A DNA stretch of 64,000 nucleotides from NCBI GenBank assembly GCA_018340375.1, contig JAFFJZ010000001.1, positions 74,888,001-74,952,000 on the forward strand, in the 5' to 3' direction. The stretch comes from Gonatopus flavifemur. Lineage: Eukaryota; Arthropoda; Insecta; Hymenoptera; Dryinidae. Below are positions 48,092 to 58,965 of the stretch, piece by piece; the first letter of the stretch is position 1; each line of letters starts with the position of its first letter. The translations under genes were made by a program, and so were the position numbers. Under the pieces are notes generated by a model that searched no databases, was not told where the DNA came from, and saw nothing but the letters and a program-made list of their open reading frames with translations.

Positions 48092-48253
48092 AAACGTTCG
48101 TAGAATGTAGGAATTGGATACGAAAAACATATAATGAACGCTCATAGAATATTCGAATGAGACTGTTTTAAATTCTACTTAGAGCGTACATAGTACATTC
48201 GAAATGTACGATATTCTTTCAATCGACATTCGAAAGGTTCGATGAGTATGCCT

Positions 48254-48376
48254 TCACAGCACCACAGTTCCAGAAAAATTCTTAAAAAATTCATAAAGAA
48301 CACAATTATTTCAATAATTCAATAATTAGTTGAATAAAGAATTCTTTATAAATTCCTCTGGGATTGTGGTGCTGTG
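48254..48376. repeat. CACAGCACCACA hairpin
   Basis: CACAGCACCACAGTTCCAG...GGGATTGTGGTGCTGTG with ATTCTTAAAAAATTC / GAATTCTTTATAAATTC inside. Relative of the CCCAGACAGCACA elements. Confidence 0.65.
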
Positions 48377-48393
48377 TGAGTACATAATATCTA

Positions 48394-49297
48394 CCCAAAC
48401 AGCACCGAACGTTCTCAAAACCTTTTAAAAACGTGTCCAAAGTCTCACAGATGTTGGTTTCCAGAAGCACATTTTCCGAACATCTTAGGAACATTCATTC
48501 AATGTGTTGTGGAACACGTTTTGGGGACATTGTTTACACATGCCATGGTACGTTTTCAAAACGTTTTCGAGACGTTACATGAAAACCAAGTCTTTTATCT
48601 CTAACCTATACAAATTTATATTTATAGTTTTACTAGGGAAAAAAGTACCAAACAACCATAAAAATATGTTTTGTATTGAATATTTGGAAAGATTCCATTC
48701 CAGAAGTTCAAAACTATTGGCAGAATGTAAGTTATCAAGAATCAAAATTGAAGCGAAACAAAATTTCACTACCTGCAATGTATTAACTCTACACGGAAAA
48801 AATAATTTAGCTGCAGCAGCTAAGTAGCTAGCACGAACACGGACAGCCATTAAATTGGCTCCTGCAGCTAAATTTTAGCAGTGACAGCAAAAAAATTTGC
48901 ATTTGTAGGTAATTTATTTGCGGTAACAGCCAAAATTTAGCTGCAGGAGCTAATTTAATGGCTGTCCGTGTCCGTGCTAGCTACTTAGCTGCTGCGGCTA
49001 AATTATTTTTTCCGTGTAGTAACACACAATCTTCGTCAAACGTTCTGAGAATGTTTGCAAGACGTTTAAATATTCTAGGAACGTTCGGAGAATATTTTAC
49101 GCACATTGGTGTTACTTGGGAAAGAGATCCGAATGTAATTCATCCATGGAAACCTAAATAAGACTATACCGGACATTTGGACATCCCTGGAATGTCTATG
49201 CGACATTTTCAAAATGTCCTGGAACATTTTTTGAACGTGCTTCTTGTGACCGAGTACGTTTTCTGAACGTCCGAAGAACGTCCCAGTGCTGTCTGGG
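48394..49297. mobile_element. CCCA-type element, AACGTT/GTTC palindromes, with nested MITE
   Basis: CCCAAACAGCACCGAACGTT...GAACGTCCCAGTGCTGTCTGGG flanked TA/TA. The outer parts are arrays of AACGTTTTGGGGAC, CAAAACGTTTTCGAGACG and GAACGTTCGGAGAA motifs. The MITE at 48792-49016 interrupts it. Confidence 0.78.
48792..49016. mobile_element. CACGG-type MITE, AGCTAAAT subfamily, copy 2
   Basis: CACGGAAAAAATAATTTAGC...TAAATTATTTTTTCCGTG flanked TA/TA, 225 bases. Because it is a near-perfect palindrome, the same peptide-like frame (MAVRVRASYLAAAAKL) appears on both strands; it is not coding. Confidence 0.92.
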
Positions 49298-49359
49298 TAT
49301 TAAGCGGTCTCATTGGAATATGCATAGAACATATTTCGAATATTCGAAGAACGTTCACA

Positions 49360-49567
49360 CACGGAAAAAAATGAACTGTTAATTTTACCAGAATTCCGGT
49401 TACTATATGGACAGCAAGGAATATCTGTGACTTTTACTGGAGTTCTTGTTAAATTTACCGGAGCCCTTGTTAAATTTGCCGGAGACTTGATTCATTTAAC
49501 TAGAATTCCGGTTGAAATAGCAGTAATTCTTGCTGTCCATATATTAACCGGAGTATTTTTTTCCGTG
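49360..49567. mobile_element. CACGG-type MITE, CCGG(A/T) subfamily
   Basis: CACGGAAAAAAATGAACTG...GTATTTTTTTCCGTG flanked CA/CA. Interior motifs ACCAGAATTCCGGTTA, TATGGACAGCAAG / CTTGCTGTCCATATA, GTTAAATTTACCGGAG, TAACCGGAG. Confidence 0.9.
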
Positions 49568-49585
49568 CAGTATATTCTGGCGCTA

Positions 49586-49879
49586 CACAGTAAAAAAAAT
49601 TCCGTCGTTGTGTAAAAAAGAAGTACGTGTCAAAATTCAAGTGTTGAATATTTAACTACGTGTTAAAATTCAAGTGTTGAATATTTAACACTTTTGTGTG
49701 TTCATTTAACACACTGATCAAATGCTGTTCGATCGATTCATTTTCAACACATTAAAATGTTATCCGAGTTCAAATTAACACTTTATAAGTGTCACTCTGG
49801 AATCAACACACGTTGAGTGTGAAGAAAAATGGTTAACATTCGCTTGTGTGTTGAATTTGACGAAAAATTTTTTACTGTG
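49586..49879. mobile_element. CACAG-type MITE, GTGTTAAA...TTTAACAC subfamily
   Basis: CACAGTAAAAAAAATTCCGTC...GACGAAAAATTTTTTACTGTG flanked TA/TA. Interior GTGTTGAATATTTAACAC and TTTAACACACTGATC units. Only 18 bases from the previous element. Confidence 0.9.
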
Positions 49880-49881
49880 TA

Positions 49882-52800
49882 CTTGGGTTGTTTCAGAATT
49901 CATTGAGAATTCTTGTGTTCTGTCTGGGAACATTTCATGATACATTTAAGCTACTGTTTTGAGTGGATACGAGCGTTTGCTTCGAACCTCTCTATCCATC
50001 GTATAGGTTTGTCTTTTTCTAACTAACGTGCTCGAATGGTAAACGCTCGTATCATCTCGAAGGAATACCAGCAATCCCTGACGATGCAACCCGAGCCAAT
50101 TCTTTTCTAACAAATTATTCGAAAATGAAACAATAATAAAATACTAATATCGCTCTCTATGGACCATCTTTAAGAACTCTTTGTACTTGAAAAAGTTCTT
50201 TTTTCAGAATTCATTTGGAATTCTTGTGTGATATATCTGGGATGGAATAATTTAAACAGGGCGCCCAGTGGTCATAGATTTGAAACAGCGACACTATTCA
50301 AACAAATACAACGGCCCCGAACAGCACACCCACCGATTTTCACGCAACATCTCCGTTGATTCTGCATGGAAAAATGATGGACGTGGATAGAAGGTAGATG
50401 AACGAATATGCCACGCAGACGCGACGTAATGGCAATTAACGAAGAAATGTCCGGCGCTGTACAAGGTACACACGTGTAACCGTTAATACGTACGCATTTT
50501 CACGCGTATGTACCGTGAGGCTCGTGTAAATATTGTTGCCGTTTCAAATCTGCGACCACTAAAACCACCCCTGATCGGGGCTCACGATTACTAAAAAAAA
50601 CAAAATTCACAAAAAGGGGCTTCGACGAATCTAAATCCGGCACTGGCGCCGAAATCAAGTTAGGACTCCATTATACTATTGAGTATATAGTATCGCACAA
50701 AAATCGTATTCGGAGGGTATATCATTGGAAAACAATCGAAGAACTAAACTGAATTGTAGGCAAAACGTTCAATTAAATTGATTGGAATAATCTTCCGCAT
50801 AGGTGTTCATATTTGTGTAAGGTAAGAGGTTAGTCAGCCTTTAATCAGTGTACTTATTTGTATCAACTCAAATGAACGATGTTTTAATATTCTGAACTTA
50901 TAAAGTGGACAATATTGGTCGCGGAAAGTTCATCATAAAGCAATTCACATTACAAATCAGGTAACACAGTCGTTATAAAACTTTTGTATACTCGCTTAAA
51001 TTTTGCTGGTGAACATTCTGCAACGCTTAACCTCCAAGTTTTTTTTTCGAGTTAGCTTCTTTGCGTACATGAAAATATATTGTTCAGGCAAAGTTAAATA
51101 AATATTATCCGGCGAATTATAACGAAGGATGGTTAAGTTTAGAAATTCAATATCAAAGAAATTTTCAATTTCGTGGTGATATTTTGTAAAAAATTGAATT
51201 CTTATGGTTTTAATACAATAATATCAATTGCGGGATCAGAGTGGAAGTTTCCGATTAGAATGACAAAAATTGGGTATCGTTTTGCATGTTGTTTTTGAAT
51301 CGTAAATTCTCTAAATTGAATTCACATGCGATAGAATTTCATAGGCTCAAACAATTTGCTATTCGTGAATTCAGCCAAGAAACTCATAACAAGTTGAGAC
51401 AATTAAATGTTAGTTGCCGCAGCTAGATTTTTATGCACGCTAGCTAGACTCTAGTTGGGGTAAATGAAAGTCTAGCTGTCTGAAATATGAATAAAATGGT
51501 TTATTCAATTGGAATAAAAAATTTAGCTGTGGCAAATAAAATTTAAATAGCACAAGTAAATTTTTCTTTCTAGTGACTAAATTTCCTAGCTGTCGAATTA
51601 TTTCCGAATAAACCCTTTCTCTCAGTGTGATAGAAAAACTGTGAGATAGGGACGAAATTGATTTAAATTGTATATTATCGAAAGATAAGGTGAATGGCTT
51701 TACTTTCGTCACTGGACATGACTCTGTCAGCTCATTCAGCACAATATTGGGATATTCCAGTGATATTGTAACAATAATCCTGCGATATTTGTGTTGAGTG
51801 GGAAGGCATTTGAAAATTAATGAATCGAGCGAAGAAATAATCAATATTTTTCGGTACAAAACTTTACGAATCCATCTCACGATTATACGAAATATACTCA
51901 ATTTGTTCAAAATTGTTTGATTATTAATGACATCAACATCCGAATGAAACGATATCCAGTGACGAAGATATAGCCTTTCACCTTACGATAGACAAAATGT
52001 ATTCTTTAGAACATTTTGTTATATAAAACGACACAATAATCCAGATTATCACTGAACCTTTATCGTCTTTATCCTTTGGAAATTTTGAACGGGAGTCGAT
52101 TTATATTCCATACATTGGACATGAATGATGAACAAATAAACGCGTGAACCATGGCATTCTATTCAACTATCCTTCAAAACTAGCAGACTGCGTTTATAAA
52201 CTGAGCCAATGTAAATTACAATTTTTTCAAAATACATATTTTTAAAGATTACGATTCACAAATCCCATTGGTGTCGGTTTCATCATTCTACGACAATTCT
52301 ACGATGAACTAGAGTGCGAGTCTGCTAGCTCAAATCTACTAGTTTCAGCTTCATCGCATGTATGTTTTAATTACTTCCGAACATTTATTTGAAATTTCTT
52401 ATAGAAATTTTTCACAATGCATAAAGTACTCTATAGAATTGATTGGAAACGTTAATACCACAAACTTCGATGAAATTGTGGACAATTCTCTCTTGTCAGA
52501 GAATTTTTCCCTCTCTCTCTCGTTGTGACTCCCCAGGAAAAAATGATTCAGATCTCCGTATGTCTGATTAGCTCTTACTGGATCCAAAAAATAGAAAATG
52601 AATATCCACTTAGATCCTGGTAGATTTAGTTGGATCTACGTGGATCATGGAAATCAATAAAAAATTAAAATTCATACTCATTAATTGCAACTTGCGTGCA
52701 TCAAGTGCTCATTTCATTCACTTTTGGATGGTTTCCACGCATTAAATATTTTTGGAAAAAATCAATTACATCTCCATAAATTTAAATAGATCCAGGTCGG

Positions 52801-53425
52801 TTGAAGAACATTAATTATTAGATTTAAATCAATTTTTCTTCGATTTTTTCCAAATTCTCTGGTGAAAACATTCAACAACGTTCGAATAAAGTGCAAACAT
52901 CATATTTCCGTCACGGTTTTCCGGAGTAAAAATATTACAAACTCGAAAAATATTGGGAATCTTCACTCCCTATTCTCATAAATTTTGTCCGAACTAGTGC
53001 GTTGCGGAACTCGGTTTATTTCAAGTTTTTTTTTTTTTTTTTTTTTTTTCAAGGAATTGTGGTCAGTTCTGACTTTTTCAGAATCCGTGTTCTTTCAAAA
53101 TGAATTTCTCATTTTTCCTGGAGAAATATGAGATTCTGTGTTTTTTTTTTCACTATAATTCTCAAAGGGTTTTAGGAATTTTAAAAAATGCTTTGGAAGA
53201 GAGAAAAAGATCAAATGAACTTCTTAATTATTCTAATGTTATTCCATTGATTTTTAAATCAGTTTTCGTAATGACTATGTTATATGATCCATTTCAAGAT
53301 ATTTGGTTTACATCTTGATCTGAAATCCCATATTCTTCTCAATCATTGTTCATATAATAAGATACAATTCACTCCCACTGTGAATGTTCCATTAGAGTGA
53401 TAAGAGTTTGTTCATGTTATTTCAG
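49882..53425. other. presumed intron of the SANT-like gene
   Basis: No exon recognised. 50250-50590 is clearly richer in G and C (for example ACGTACGCATTTTCACGCGTATGTACCG) and free of repeats, so it could be regulatory. 51405-51627 is a worn CAGTG-ended MITE. 52354-52430 resembles 28478-28530. 53026-53049 is a run of 24 T. Confidence 0.45.
51405..51627. repeat. decayed AGCTAG-palindrome MITE
   Basis: GCAGCTAGATTTTTATGC, GCTAGCTAGACTCTAG, AATTTAGCTGTGGC, CCTAGCTGTCG, ending TTTCTCTCAGTG. The open frame 51440-51910 on the minus strand overlaps it and is not believable as a gene. Confidence 0.5.
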
Positions 53426-53433
53426 AGGAACAG

Positions 53434-53715
53434 ATGTCGGGTACAGTTCAATCCTTCAAAAAAAGGGAAAGAACCCAAAATTGGGTTCCCGAAGAAAAAG
53501 AAGTCCTTTTCTCCTTAATCAAAATCCATGCAGAAGCAATTGAGAACAAGAAAGTTGACGCTGCGGCTTCGGTGAAAAAAACTAACGCTTGGCGAGAGAT
53601 TCATAGCGCTTTTTGTGATAAATTCACCACCGGTCGTGATATCACAAGAATGAGAGAGCAATGGCGACGAATGAAGGCTCAAGCAAAAATAGAAATATAC
53701 ACTTTTGCCCATAAG
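53434..53715 (+). CDS. SANT-like gene, exon with DNA-binding domain
   Basis: 94 codons from ATG 53434 to CATAAG/GTATAA. The acceptor TTATTTCAG lies 8 bases before the ATG and no stop intervenes, so translation could also enter from an upstream exon. The exon carries the complete trihelix domain. Confidence 0.88.
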
Positions 53716-56700
53716 GTATAATATATTAATAAATTCATTTCAAGTTATTTTCAGTAATACTTCTTTTTTCTTAAGATATTCTAAAGGGGAAAAAAATTCT
53801 CATATGTATAAATGAAAAATTTATAATCACAGAGATTTGCTGTCTCGGTGGTTGATGTTCCCCTGTCGTTTAGAATACATCTTTCGTTTATAATAGCTTG
53901 TCCTAGATAGATCAATATTTATCAATATCTCAATCCTAAAAGATAATTTAGAATAGTGTAAATTATTATCAACAATATAATCATATAAAAAATAATATGA
54001 ATGTATTTGGGGTGTGATTGGGGATCAATTCCATCAAATCTGTACGATTTCATTTCTATAATGACTGTACATGAATCATAAAAAAATTATACAAACTTCC
54101 GTGAAATCCTCCGAGACCTCTGTCTTGGGAGAGTTGTCCTGATTAAACAAATCCATCGACCCTCGTTATGTCTCAGACAATTTCAAAATTCAACGCCCAT
54201 ATAGCATAATGAATTCACACGCAATACAATGGGCGTTTTCGAACAGTCCTAGTTGAGATCACAAAAAAATGAATGGTTTACAATTTCATTTCACGAAATT
54301 GAATTTCGGAATGATTCCATAAAGAATATCAACAAGGGGAGTTTGTTTGTGATTACATGGTGCTGTCAAAAATAGACATATTATTTTTTTTAACAATCGT
54401 TCCACGAATAATTTGATCTTCTCATCAGAATTTTACGATCCAAAAATTTTTCAAAGTGAAAGAGGTTTATTTCTTTTATTAAAACTTCGAAATCTGGAAT
54501 TAAGTTAAAAAATTCGAATAATTCCAATAGATTCTGTAACGAAACAACATTGTTTTTTGATAGAAATTTTTTGTTTTTCATCGGCAATTATGAGAATTTA
54601 CCGAATATACCAATGAAAAACAATAGAATATTGATTCCACACAAAAGCCAATAGAAATGCCATAACGACTGTGGCAAATGACATGGAAAGTCAATAGAAA
54701 CCCATTAATTCCGGAAGAATTACACTCCCTTGTTTCTATTGGAGTTCATCCATGCGGTGTGTACTCCCTAATTTCATTAAGAACCAAATTATTCAGCATA
54801 ATCATTTCGAAGAAATTATATTCTATAAAAATTTAGTAATCAAATATTTGAACACCCTGTATGCATACATCCACACAAATAAAATTACGTATATGTGAAG
54901 ACGGATCAATATATAATATCATATATCATGGCATTCTTCCACATACGATCTTACATGTTCGAACATCTACTACATACGATTACATAGAATGTTCCAAACC
55001 ATTGAAAGGACTGAGAATGATGAATTCCTCGAGAAAGAACTTTCCTTTCTCATATTTTGTCTAAAAGTGGATGATGTAAAAGTTGCTTTTGAACCCCATT
55101 CAAATCTTCCTCGCATGCGATTCCCAAAGAAACAAAAGGAAGTATCATCATATATTGAGTTATTTTAGCACTCTACTGACATTTCATTTTAAACATTTTT
55201 GAAATAAAATGAGTTTCCTTTTTCAATGTATTCAATTATTTTGAATTTTCATGTTTGTCTTTTGTTGGATGACTTCATCCAATCAGTCAATGTTATTTAA
55301 TCAAATTTATAGAGTTGACAAAACAGATAATTGAAATTATGATTGGATGTTCAGATGAAATCCGAGGGACCGGAAGAGGCAGCAAAGTGTCAGCCATCGA
55401 TCCTTTCGATCAAAATATGGCAATTGTTAGAGAATTTTCGGAAAAGTTATGACGGAGATGTGGATCGATCTGATGAAATTGATTCGCAAGATGGTTACGC
55501 GAAGACTTTGAATTTTCAAAATATGTTGAACCACATAGCTTTGTCTACGATCGATGCTATCCGTACGCAAAAAGTGAAATTAGAGGATTGCAGCGATATA
55601 ATTTCCAATCCAGAAGATGACGTGAGTCAAAGTGACATACATTCCAAGAAAACCCCTGATTCTCATGAAAATGATGAACACAATGCTCACGGTTTATCGC
55701 CACTTGAAATGGATACGGAACAAAATTTTGAGGATGGTACAAATTTATTTTTTTTTTATTGAAGAAATTCTGAGTGTATCTCATTGAATACGTCATTCCA
55801 ATTGTTTCCCATAACTTACAATATTCATTCGCCAGTTTTCGAATCATTCATAAAATACTATGAAAACACTCTATGTTATCAAACCTCTCTTATCACTTTG
55901 TACCCAACAAACAAAAAGATATCTGTTAGTATCTGAAAGATGTCTTAAAATCATAGGAGATGTCTTTTCGACAGCCAAAAGATATCTCATGCAACAAATT
56001 CCAACAAGTTTTAGATATCTCAAAAATATCTTGCACAAGACAGTTTTGTGCTGTCTGGGATGTTTTAGACATGTGGAAAACATCTTTTACATGCCTCAAG
56101 ATATTTTGTGATTCTTTTAAGATACGTTTTAAATATCTTTGTGATGTCTTTTTGAAATCATGAAGACATCTCAGACAGTACAAAAGAATCACTATGAGTT
56201 CTAAAAAAGGAATATGGCGTGACTTTTGCCCTTCTTACTCAGACAATTCTCAAGATGTGTAGCAGATATTCAGAAATTCTTTCAAGATGTTTTTGAGATT
56301 ATGCTGATTCGATATCTAAAAAGATGTCTTCCAGAAATACCTCAGAGAAATGTTCTTGACATTTCTTCAAGACATCTAAAAAATATTATTTCGACATATC
56401 TCGAAGATATTTTTTTTGTGATGTAATTTAGATATCTACAAGACATCTTTTCGATGTATCCAAAAGATGTCTTCCTAAAGATATCTTGTAGATGTCTTCA
56501 AGACCTTGGGTGTTTGTTGGGTAATTATCAATGCTCATTCCCCCTTAATGGCAGAGGTTATAAATTCTTCAGAAAAAATAAGTGCAGTTATCAAAAATTA
56601 AAATTCAAAAACGTAATGTTCTCCAATTGAAAATTTCTCATATATCAATTAATGTTTATATTCCTGAACGAAACCAGATGAAAACAATAGCGATGTACCT

Positions 56701-56973
56701 GAAAATGAATCTTTCTTGCCACCTAAAAGACCCAGGCTCGAGACGAGAGAAGAAGTGGAATGCTTACAAAAAACTATTTGGTCCTTTGAAATGGCTCAAA
56801 GAGAACATCAATTGAAGTTTCGCATACTGAACGCTGATCTAGAACGGATGGAATTGCAAAAGCAAGCCGCGGTGCATGAACTGAAAGCTTCAGAAATCAG
56901 AAGGAAATTGATTGAAGCTCAAGCCACCGAATATTACAGGTTTGTAAATTATGATTTTATGTATGAACTTTGA
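53434..56973 (+). CDS. Myb/SANT-like DNA-binding protein with C-terminal coiled coil
   Basis: Probably a nuclear DNA-binding protein. Exons 53434-53715, 55355-55736, 56678-56973 give about 319 residues; phases match throughout. Residues about 15-94 form a trihelix Myb/SANT-like domain of the zeste/MSANTD type: NWVPEEKEVLFSLI (first Trp), TNAWREIHSAFCDK (second), TRMREQWRRMKAQAK (third). The middle exon is acidic and low-complexity (SDEIDSQDGY, NPEDDVSQSD). The last exon has a nuclear-signal-like PPKRPRLE followed by a charged coiled coil, ETREEVECLQK to RRKLIEAQATEYYR, as in insect proteins of this type that form multimers. Target genes are unknown. The end may differ if the GTTTGT donor at 56940 is used. 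A non-coding or short coding first exon at 45138-45184 is likely. Confidence 0.85.
55355..55736 (+). CDS. SANT-like gene, middle exon
   Basis: Acceptor GATTGGATGTTCAG, donor GAGGATG/GTACAA. Encodes MKSEGPEEAAKCQPSILSIK, IWQLLENFRKSYDGDVDRSD ... EMDTEQNFED: a short predicted helix, then an acidic, Ser/Asp-rich linker. One base of the last Asp codon is carried to exon 3. Confidence 0.85.
55903..56521. mobile_element. CCCA-type element, AGATATCTT palindromes, in intron of SANT-like gene
   Basis: CCCAACAAACAAAAAGATAT...CTTGGGTGTTTGTTGGG flanked TA/TA. Packed with AAAAGATGTCTT, AAGATATCTTG and AAAACATCTTTTAC units. 619 bases; all open frames here come from the repeat. Confidence 0.88.
56678..56973 (+). 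CDS. SANT-like gene, last exon (coiled coil)
   Basis: Acceptor GAACGAAACCAG, then (D)ENNSDVPENESFLPPKRPRLE and the coiled coil, stopping at TGA 56971. The last ten residues (FVNYDFMYEL) follow a possible donor TACAG/GTTTGT, so a further exon outside the visible set is possible. A MITE starts 44 bases after the stop. Confidence 0.75.
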
Positions 56974-57016
56974 TCTTAAGGTTTCGAGATGTAATCAATC
57001 TTGGAGGTGGAGAATA

Positions 57017-57848
57017 CACAGAGAAAATAACAAATTCATTGGAACAGCGAATTTTGTTTTAACGCAGCGAATGAATAATTTATTTAGCTGCAGCTGTAAA
57101 TTCTTTGCTGTAACAGCCCGGGTCGAAAAATTTCAACGGTTTTTCGTTCTCTTATTCTATTTTTAGGCTGACTTTATCCTGATTATTGAATAATGCGGAT
57201 AAAAACAGTACTTTTTCATAATTTTAATCTAAATTTCTCCTCGATCCCTTTCATTCGTTGGAGGAGAAACTCACAGGACCGTCTTTCATTGCTTGAAGCC
57301 CCTGGACCTACTTAGAGCGGAGGCCCATGTAAGGAGACGTAAAATCTTGGAATTTTTAAAAAGCGATATAAGAAATTCAATGACCGAGTCAAAGCTAAAC
57401 AATTTATCTATTATGTGCATCGAATCAGATTTATTGAAATAAATAGATTTTAATGATCTGATTAATGACTTTTCGGGTAAAAATTGTTGTAAAAAACTGT
57501 TCAATCGGAGTGAAAAATAAATTTTAAAACGAATATATATACATGTATTTATTAGTTTCATTTTTAAAATAACTTGTTTTCATTTTGTTGAGGTAACTTT
57601 TTCAGAAAAATATATAAAAATCTTTCTACGAAGAGGCTCTGGGCTCGGCCCGGTGTGCCCTGCCTTAGAGACAGCCCTGGAAACTCAGACTGAAATCATG
57701 AAAAAGTAGGTTTTGTCCGCATTATTCAACAATCAGGACAAAATCAGTCCAAAAACCGTCCAACATTTTCGACTCTGGAGCTAAATTTCCAGTATTATAT
57801 ATAGACTAGCAAACAAATTTAGTGAAAATACGGTATCGTTTTTCCGGC
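57017..57848. repeat. CACAG-type MITE split by another element
   Basis: TA|CACAGAGAAAATAACAAATT, AACAGCGAATTT, TTAGCTGCAGCTGTAAATT, TTTGCTGTAACAGC, then after the inserted element AGCTAAATTTCCAGTATTAT, ATATAGACTAGC. The pair TATTATATATAGA / TAGC matches the spacer of 10365-10691. The right end is worn; only the left end is firm. Confidence 0.6.
57118..57778. mobile_element. GTCGAAAA...TTTTCGAC element with 3-bp duplication
   Basis: Inverted arms of about 85 bases: CCGGGTCGAAAAATTTCAACGG..., CTTTATCCTGATTATTGAAT on the left; the complement (ATTCAACAATCAGGACAAAA, ...CCGTCCAACATTTTCGACTC) on the right. AGC flanks both sides. The centre includes GGCTCGGCCCGGTGTGCCCTG and GAGCGGAGGCCCATG, probably another old insertion. 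Confidence 0.7.
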
Positions 57849-58431
57849 GCACTTTATAAAATTTGAAACATTTTCGAGATATACTCCACGCATTTCCATA
57901 TATTCCATGGTAGGGTTCCGTTTCAATTTCACAGAAAGCACAATCATTTTTTACGAGGAATTTATCTGAAAGAACAGAGTGGGAAAAGTTGGTAGACAAA
58001 GTTGAACCGGTTTTCTGGATACACTCGTGTATAACTGGTGGCCTACGATAGGCGCGAAAAAAAACACCGAAAATGAATGCAGTGATATACAAAGAATGAA
58101 ATAGAATGGAAGCGCTGGATGAAAAATTATACGCGAAGAATAAACTTTCATTGAGTTTGAAACAATATATTGTTGAAGCGCATATGGAAAATTTGAATTA
58201 TTTCTTTTTTTAATTTCAAATACTTGGATGTTTCTTTCACCAGAAAATTTTAAGTAGATGGAGAAATGGAATTTCTTTTTCAAGGAATATTTTATTTACT
58301 TTCATTTATAGATAACAATACTGTCAATGAAATTGTTTGAACTCTTATAGGAATGGAAATCCAATTTCAAAAATGAATGTTCCATGTAACAACATTCGAG
58401 AATTCACAATATGAGTATTGATAAGAACAAT

Positions 58432-58713
58432 CCCATACAGCACAAAAGCCCCCGCAAAGAGCTCACGTTGTGACAGTGAACATGAATTCATTATGAACAG
58501 TTTGAATTCAAAATGAACTCTTGATGAATAACTTAATCTTCAGAAATCATTCAAATCACGAATTCATAAAGAACTATTCAGGCATTCAACATGTATGCAT
58601 TTTGAATTCATTGGGTTCATATTGAATTCATTTTTACTGTCATAACGGGGACTGTTCAAGAAGTTCTTTCAGAAGTTTTTATGAATTCAAAATAATCATT
58701 TGTACTGTCTGGG
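58432..58713. mobile_element. CCCAGACAGCACA-type element, copy 2 (inverted)
   Basis: CCCATACAGCACAAAAGCCC...CATTTGTACTGTCTGGG flanked AT/AT, 282 bases, reverse-complement sister of 23338-23619. Confidence 0.88.
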
Positions 58714-58779
58714 ATTGGTTATTGAATTGAGAGTAACAAGAACCCCTTTTTCATAAACAAGAATATAATTCTTCAAAAA

Positions 58780-58965
58780 CTCTTTGCGAACTGATGAATT
58801 CATAAGGAGCTCTGGAGAAGTTCAATTTTTGGGACATTAACGATTCCTTTGAGAGTACTAAAACAATACTTTCAGCATCCTCCAAGACTTGGTTAATGTC
58901 CCAAACATTGAACTCCTCCAGAGCTCTTTATGAATTCATTACTTCGAAAAGAGTTCTTGAAGAAT
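58780..58965. repeat. GAGCTC hairpin
   Basis: AATTCATAAGGAGCTCTGGA..., GGGACATTAACGATTC on one arm; CTTGGTTAATGTCCC, CTCCAGAGCTCTTTATGAATTC on the other. Confidence 0.7.

Noticed and set aside
48575..49161. Peptide MAVRVRASYLAAAAKLFF appearing on both strands
   Set aside because: A product of the near-perfect palindrome of the MITE 48792-49016.
51440..51910. 156-codon open frame on the minus strand, the longest uninterrupted one
   Set aside because: Overlaps a worn MITE, low-complexity F/L/S/I composition typical of AT-rich DNA, no motif.
53026..53049. Run of 24 T as a retrotransposed poly(A) tail
   Set aside because: No processed coding sequence or target duplication next to it.
55343..55354. 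Upstream ATG giving MDVQ before the middle SANT exon
   Set aside because: It lies before the splice acceptor; the exon joins in phase at 55355, so these codons are intronic.
55860..56426. Cluster of open frames on both strands in the SANT gene intron
   Set aside because: All derive from the AGATATCTT array element 55903-56521.
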